Below are positions 60,029 to 64,000 of a stretch of DNA of 64,000 nt, in pieces. The DNA is taken from positions 1-64,000 of the forward strand of contig NZ_JOAX01000001.1 in assembly GCF_000720485.1 (NCBI RefSeq), read 5' to 3'. The DNA is from Streptomyces ochraceiscleroticus. GTDB lineage: Bacteria; Actinomycetota; Actinomycetes; Streptomycetales; Streptomycetaceae. The number at the start of each line of letters is the position of its first letter. The stretch's first letter is position 1. A model generated the notes under the pieces. That model was not told the origin of the DNA, ran no database searches, and saw nothing but the letters and a program-made list of their open reading frames with translations. The translations under genes were made by a program, and so were the position numbers.

Positions 60029-60295
60029 TCATCCATCGTGGGGACTCTCGGCCAGCTTCTCCTTCGCGCTCTTCGTCACGAAGGAGCCCATGCCAACCTG
60101 CGTCTGGATCAGTCCGTCTGCACGCAGCCCGCGGTGGACCTTCTGACCGGTGGACGTGGCGATGCCGAACTCTTCCAGCATCTCGGCCACGGATGGCACT
60201 CGCGTACCTGGTGGGTAAGTGCCGTCCTCTATGCGCGCGCGGATGATCCTTGCCACTTGCCGCCATCGCGGCTCGTCCGGTGCAAACTCCATCAC
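60029..60295 (-). CDS. mini-GntR winged-helix regulator
   Basis: An 88-residue paralogue: RWRQVARIIRARIEDGTYPPG, RVPSVAEMLEEFGIATSTGQ and LIQTQVGMGSFVTK. Like its neighbour it has no ligand domain and starts GTG-ATG with TACCTT 6 nt upstream. It is divergent from the small gene pair at 60457. Confidence 0.8.
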   Translation of the reverse strand: MMEFAPDEPRWRQVARIIRARIEDGTYPPGTRVPSVAEMLEEFGIATSTGQKVHRGLRADGLIQTQVGMGSFVTKSAKEKLAESPHDG

Positions 60296-60456
60296 GCAAC
60301 CAAGGTAAGCAGCCCACGCCATACCACGCGACACGTAGCTACGGTGCCTAGGCAACCTAGGGGTAGCAGACTGCAGTAGAGCTGTTCCAAAGCCCCGGCG
60401 GTCGCGGCAACGACCCCGGGGTGTGGTCAACGCGAGCCCTGAAGAGGAGCGCCGAC

Positions 60457-60732
60457 ATGCGTCACCGTATCGTCCGGGCCGTAGCGTGGCTGGGAGACCT
60501 GTGCTCCCGGCCCGTTACGACGGTCAACCACTCCTGTCCGGCTTCCGGTAACCGGAGAACAACCAGTCCCCCTTCCCGGCCTTCACGGCCCCCTCGCCTG
60601 CTCGATGTGCCCATCGACGGCGACGCGTCCCGTCTCGTGCGGCCGTACCTCGTTGTCGCCGAGCGGCGGGCGCGGGAGCAGGCCGCTCGGCTCTTCGCGT
60701 ACCAGGGCGGCGTATCGGTGTACGTGTCGTGA
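60457..60732 (+). CDS. 91-residue protein of unknown function
   Basis: Not recognised. N-terminus RHRIVRAVAWLGDLCSRP, a Pro/Ser-rich middle, and a conserved-looking end (VRPYLVVAERRAREQAARLFA). ATG 60457 has GAGGAG at 7 nt. It overlaps the next gene by 4 bp (GTGA), so the two form an operon, divergent from the mini-GntR genes. I recall similar pairs beside small regulators in Streptomyces, without known function. Confidence 0.6.
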   Translation: MRHRIVRAVAWLGDLCSRPVTTVNHSCPASGNRRTTSPPSRPSRPPRLLDVPIDGDASRLVRPYLVVAERRAREQAARLFAYQGGVSVYVS

Positions 60733-61040
60733 GCGGGGAAGAGCGGCTGCGGCTGCTGCCCTGGGCCGGGAGTGATGGGCGGCGGTGCTACCTGTCGACG
60801 GACGAGGACGGGAGCGGGTACGTGTCGCAACTCGCCGATGAGGTGGAGGTCGTGCAGCTGGCTATGGGGGCGCGGCTGGCGGAGCGGAGCGAGGCGGTGC
60901 TCGGGAGACGCGGCAACGCCGCCTCGCCGCTACGCCCGGGTGAGTTGAGAGTGCTTGCGTACGGACTTGTCGAGGCGTTGCGGGATGCGATCAGGATTGC
61001 TGAGAGTCGGGGTGAGCGGGCGGCCCGGCATGACCAGTAG
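60729..61040 (+). CDS. 103-residue protein of unknown function
   Basis: Not recognised. Mixed alpha/beta: ERLRLLPWAGSDGRRCYLSTD, YVSQLADEVEVVQLAMGARL and ELRVLAYGLVEALRDAIRIAE. GTG 60729 overlaps the previous stop. A terminator hairpin follows at 61104. Confidence 0.6.
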   Translation: MSGEERLRLLPWAGSDGRRCYLSTDEDGSGYVSQLADEVEVVQLAMGARLAERSEAVLGRRGNAASPLRPGELRVLAYGLVEALRDAIRIAESRGERAARHDQ

Positions 61041-61103
61041 TACGCACGGCGGCAGTTAGTACGCGCGGCGATGATCGTACGCAGAAGGCAGTCGTACGCA
61101 GAG

Positions 61104-61133
61104 GACGGCGGTGCCCCGCGGGGCGCCGCTGTC
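61104..61133. terminator. terminator between convergent genes
   Basis: A 14-bp GC stem with two G·T pairs and a GC loop, preceded by short CGTACGCAG repeats (about 61040–61100). Confidence 0.65.
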
Positions 61134-61172
61134 CGACGTGATGACAAGTAAGGGGGAGTGAGCCGGGCCCGG

Positions 61173-61385
61173 TCAGGCCAGGGCCAGCCAGGCGGCCGCT
61201 GCGATGATCACGATGGCGACGACTACGCCGATGATGATGCCCGCGCGGGGGCCCGAGGAGGACTGGGGGGTGGCCGCGGCGGTGCGGGGGGTCTGGGGGG
61301 CGCCTTCGTCGACGAAGGCGCGGAACATCTGCGTGCTGCCGGCCGGGTCGTGGTTGCCGTCGGGCGTCTGCGGGTTGTTCGCCAT
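61173..61385 (-). CDS. small tail-anchored membrane protein
   Basis: A 70-residue protein: hydrophilic N-terminal part (ANNPQTPDGNHDPAGSTQMF) and one C-terminal helix (AGIIIGVVVAIVIIAAAAWLA) ending at the last residue, so probably tail-anchored. Function unknown. TAGGGT lies 8 nt before the ATG and no ribosome binding site is seen. Confidence 0.65.
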   Translation of the reverse strand: MANNPQTPDGNHDPAGSTQMFRAFVDEGAPQTPRTAAATPQSSSGPRAGIIIGVVVAIVIIAAAAWLALA

Positions 61386-61711
61386 AGGCCGAGACCCTAG
61401 CGAACCGGCGGGTAGGAGGGACACCCCCGCCCGCCCGGGACACGGCAACGTCCCGGGCGGGCGGACATCGGTGGGGAGCCGGTCAGAGCGCCGCAAAGCG
61501 CCGGAGGGGGCACAAGGGGCTCCGTATGCCCCGGGGAGGACGTTCGCACACCGCTCTGACCTGCGGATTTACGGAGCACATCCGCACCTTTGACTCGTGT
61601 GCGATACATCTTTTTGGTTTCCTTTACCTCGTGAACCCCAGATTCGTTTGCCTTCGGCAACCAAGTGGTTCTATGGTTGCCTCAAGCAACAAAAGATGTG
61701 TGGAGGTGCCC
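61386..61711. other. 326-bp region upstream of the marR-type gene
   Basis: No gene supported; a longer upstream frame of the MarR gene (from 61526) has no conserved sequence. The right third is AT-rich and holds the promoter and operators described separately. Confidence 0.4.
61648..61690 (+). promoter_or_regulatory. overlapping inverted repeats and promoter of the marR–MFS operon
   Basis: Three interlocking inverted repeats share the GGCAAC/GTTGCC motif: TTGCC-TTC-GGCAA (61648–61660), GGCAACC with GGTTGCC (61656–61681) and GTTGC-CTCAA-GCAAC (61676–61690). They overlap a promoter TTGCCT, 18 nt, TATGGT (61648–61677). This is the expected layout for MarR autorepression. Confidence 0.65.
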
Positions 61712-62230
61712 ATGGCCGCGCAGGGTCAGTACCAGGAGCTGGCCAGGCAACTCAGCGCCATCGGTGCCGTGAAACGCGAGCTCGGGCGCATCCTCCCCCA
61801 CGACTGCCCGCCCGCCTCGGTAGGCGTGCTCACCATCCTCGACCGGTACGGCGAGATGCGGATGAGCAAGCTGGCCGAGCTGCTGATGATCGACATGTCG
61901 GTGACCAGCCGGCACGTCGCCCACATCGCGGAGCGCGGCTGGATCGAGCGGGAGCCCGACCCGCTGGACAAGCGGTCCAGGCTGCTGCGACTGACAAACC
62001 GCGGACGCGAACTGCTCGCCGAGCTGTCCGTCCGTTACACAGACTCCCTCGCCCGGTACCTCGACGACTGGTCCGACGACGACGTCGGCCGGCTGAACGA
62101 GCTGCTCGCGAAGTTGCACGAGAGCTTCGGCGACTGCCGCACCCGGGCGCACCAGGAACCCACGCGTACCGACGTCACACGTACGGACGTCACGCGGAGC
62201 CAAACCACCCGTACATCAGCAGGACGATAA
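61712..62230 (+). CDS. MarR-family transcriptional repressor
   Basis: A 172-residue winged-helix regulator: MRMSKLAELLMIDMSVTSRH (recognition helix), then GWIEREPDPLDKRSRLLRLT (wing, with the conserved D-x-R-S-x motif) and helical ends for dimerisation. The C-terminus is a Thr/Arg/Asp tail. ATG 61712 has GGAGG upstream. It lies 8 bp before the efflux pump gene, so it likely represses both and responds to the pump's substrate. Confidence 0.9.
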   Translation: MAAQGQYQELARQLSAIGAVKRELGRILPHDCPPASVGVLTILDRYGEMRMSKLAELLMIDMSVTSRHVAHIAERGWIEREPDPLDKRSRLLRLTNRGRELLAELSVRYTDSLARYLDDWSDDDVGRLNELLAKLHESFGDCRTRAHQEPTRTDVTRTDVTRSQTTRTSAGR

Positions 62231-62238
62231 GGAATTAC

Positions 62239-64000
62239 ATGGCTACAACCACACCAGCCGGTGTGCGGGGCGGCCACGCCAAGCACGGAGGCGGCGGAGA
62301 CGCCTCCGCCGGAGCGCCCATGACGCACCGCCAGATCATGGAGGCGCTGTCCGGGCTGCTGCTCGGTATGTTCGTCGCCATCCTTTCTTCGACGATCGTG
62401 TCGAACGCGCTCCCGGAGATCATTCACGACCTGAACGGTGGCCAGAGCGCCTACACGTGGGTCGTGACGGCCTCGCTGCTGGCGATGACGGCGACCACCC
62501 CGCTGTGGGGCAAGCTCTCCGACCTGTTCAGCAAGAAGCTGCTGGTGCAGCTCTCGCTGGTCATCTATGTCGCGGGCTCGGTCGTCGCCGGCCTCTCGCA
62601 GAACAGCGGCATGCTGATCGCCTGCCGTGTCGTGCAGGGCATAGGCGTGGGCGGTCTGTCCGCCCTGGCCCAGATCGTGATGGCCGCGATGATCTCCCCG
62701 CGTGAGCGGGGACGGTACAGCGGCTACCTCGGCGCTGTCTTCGCCGTCGCCACTGTCGGCGGTCCGCTGCTCGGTGGTGTCATCACCGACACCTCGTGGC
62801 TCGGCTGGCGCTGGTGCTTCTACGTCGGCGTGCCCTTCGCGGTGATCGCGCTGATCGTGCTGCAGAAGACCCTGAAGCTCCCCGTCATCAAGCGCGAGGG
62901 CGTCAAGGTCGACTGGCTGGGCGCCTTCTTCATCAGCGCGGCGGTCTGCCTGCTGCTGGTGTGGGTCACCCTGGCCGGCGACAAGTACGACTGGATGTCC
63001 TGGCAGACCGGTGCCATGGTCGGCGGTGCCGTCGTGCTCGCGCTGATCTTCGTCCTGGTCGAGACCAAGGCGGCCGAGCCGATCATCCCGCTGCGGCTGT
63101 TCCGCAACAAGACGATCACGCTGGCCTCGCTGGCCTCGCTGTTCGTCGGTATCGCGATGTTCTCCGGCACCGTCTTCTTCAGCCAGTACTTCCAGCTCGC
63201 GCGCGGCAAGTCGCCGACGATGTCCGGCGTGATGACCATCCCGATGATCGCGGGGCTGTTCGTCTCCTCGACCGTGTCGGGCCAGATCATCACCAAGACC
63301 GGCAAGTGGAAGGCGTGGCTGGTCTCCGGTGGCGTGCTGCTGACCGCGGGCCTCGGCCTGCTGGGCACGATCCGGTACGACACCGAGTACTGGCACATCG
63401 CGATCTTCATGGCCCTGATGGGTCTCGGCATCGGCATGATGATGCAGAACCTGGTCCTGTGCACGCAGAACCAGGTCGCCCCCCAGGACCTCGGCTCCGC
63501 CTCGTCCGTCGTCACCTTCTTCCGCTCCCTCGGCGGTGCGGTGGGTGTCTCGGCGCTCGGCGCGGTGCTGGCAACCCGAGTCACGCACTACGTCAAGGAC
63601 GGCCTGACCGACCTCGGACCGGCTGCCGCCAAGGCCGCCCAGTCCAGCGGGGCCGGCGGCGGAGGAATCCCGGACCTGGACGCCCTCCCGGCGCCCTTCC
63701 GGACGGTCATGGAGAGTGCCTACGGGCACGCTGTCGCGGACATCTTCCTGATCGCCGCCCCGTGCGCGCTGCTCGCCTTCCTTCTGACGCTTTTCATCAA
63801 GGAGGTCGCCTTGAAGACCAAGGGTGGACTGGCACAGTCCTCCGACGACGGCTCGGACGCCACGGCGTCCGGCGCCACCACGGACGCGACGGCGGTTCCG
63901 GCCGACGCCGCTGCCGCCCCGGCCACCGCCTCGGCCGCCGCCGCTCCGGCCGCCGCGTCCGAGGAGCGGGAGCCGGCCCTGGTCGGCGCCCCCTCCGTGG
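62239..64000 (+). CDS. MDR-type MFS efflux pump (EmrB/QacA, 14 TM), truncated by window end
   Basis: At least 587 residues; runs past the right edge without a stop. DHA2-family features: LSSTIVSNALPEIIHDL in helix 1, motif A (GKLSDLFSKK), motif C in helix 5 (AVFAVATVGGPLLGG) and later LGSASSVVTFFRSLGGAVG. It would expel drugs by proton antiport. After the last helix (near base 63810) the sequence becomes an Ala/Thr/Pro-rich cytoplasmic tail, unusual in length. ATG 62239 has AAGGA at good spacing. Substrate unknown. Confidence 0.9.
   Translation, partial: MATTTPAGVRGGHAKHGGGGDASAGAPMTHRQIMEALSGLLLGMFVAILSSTIVSNALPEIIHDLNGGQSAYTWVVTASLLAMTATTPLWGKLSDLFSKKLLVQLSLVIYVAGSVVAGLSQNSGMLIACRVVQGIGVGGLSALAQIVMAAMISPRERGRYSGYLGAVFAVATVGGPLLGGVITDTSWLGWRWCFYVGVPFAVIALIVLQKTLKLPVIKREGVKVDWLGAFFISAAVCLLLVWVTLAGDKYDWMSWQTGAMVGGAVVLALIFVLVETKAAEPIIPLRLFRNKTITLASLASLFVGIAMFSGTVFFSQYFQLARGKSPTMSGVMTIPMIAGLFVSSTVSGQIITKTGKWKAWLVSGGVLLTAGLGLLGTIRYDTEYWHIAIFMALMGLGIGMMMQNLVLCTQNQVAPQDLGSASSVVTFFRSLGGAVGVSALGAVLATRVTHYVKDGLTDLGPAAAKAAQSSGAGGGGIPDLDALPAPFRTVMESAYGHAVADIFLIAAPCALLAFLLTLFIKEVALKTKGGLAQSSDDGSDATASGATTDATAVPADAAAAPATASAAAAPAAASEEREPALVGAPSV

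Overview
The window is about 64 kb of very GC-rich, densely packed DNA. Gene content and order (asd–lysC, recR–ybaB–dnaX–SRP RNA, a cold-shock gene plus DEAD-box helicase, upp–tadA, tandem sigF/sigN-like sigma genes), frequent GTG starts and wide use of 4-bp start/stop overlaps point to Streptomyces or a close relative. Most of it reads as chromosomal core, with accessory islands at about 16–19 kb, 19–33 kb, 50–58 kb and 58–61 kb.

Region by region: 0–11 kb (minus strand) has a SURF1-like protein, a sigma factor with a coupled membrane partner, asd and lysC, a DUF5063 protein, recR, a YbaB-like protein, dnaX and the small SRP RNA. 11.5–16 kb (mostly plus) has tRNA-Ser(GGA), a cold-shock protein behind a structured leader, a DEAD-box helicase and small regulators. 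16.3–18.3 kb holds a TetM/OtrA-like ribosomal protection protein behind a short overlapping leader ORF, followed by a DUF72 protein.

19.2–30.7 kb is the most striking region: one ten-gene minus-strand operon with an ATP-grasp ligase, a DUF364-type 'heavy-metal chelation' protein, a PLP-dependent cysteine-synthase-like enzyme, a dipeptide epimerase, an MFS exporter, a SAM methyltransferase and a complete peptide/nickel-type ABC importer. Eight of its nine junctions are 4-bp overlaps. A sequence close to the Streptomyces Zur box lies at the divergent promoter it shares with a secreted S33-type peptidase. I infer a zinc-responsive, NRPS-independent peptide metallophore system that makes, exports and re-imports a small chelator; this is not established.

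31–45 kb has the peptidase and a GNAT acetyltransferase, a STAND ATPase, a PP2C/SpoIIE phosphatase, a PTS ascorbate-type transporter, an HhH-GPD repair protein, a nickel/cobalt transporter behind a cobalamin riboswitch, an XRE regulator facing an alcohol dehydrogenase, secreted and membrane proteins, and upp. 45–50 kb has the tadA pair, tRNA-Ser(CGA), a 54-residue membrane peptide missed by length-filtered gene calling, a Dabb protein and two SigB/F-type sigma factors.

50–58 kb is a polymorphic-toxin module: lipoprotein, SseB-like protein, WXG-like partner, a 1642-residue RHS protein with a variable C-terminal domain, and two small likely immunity genes in lower-GC DNA. 58.5–61 kb has a HigBA-like toxin–antitoxin pair and three tandem mini-GntR genes, one frameshifted, all apparently leaderless. 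The window ends in a MarR–EmrB/QacA drug-efflux operon that runs off the right edge. Functional calls come from motif recognition only; no database search was run.
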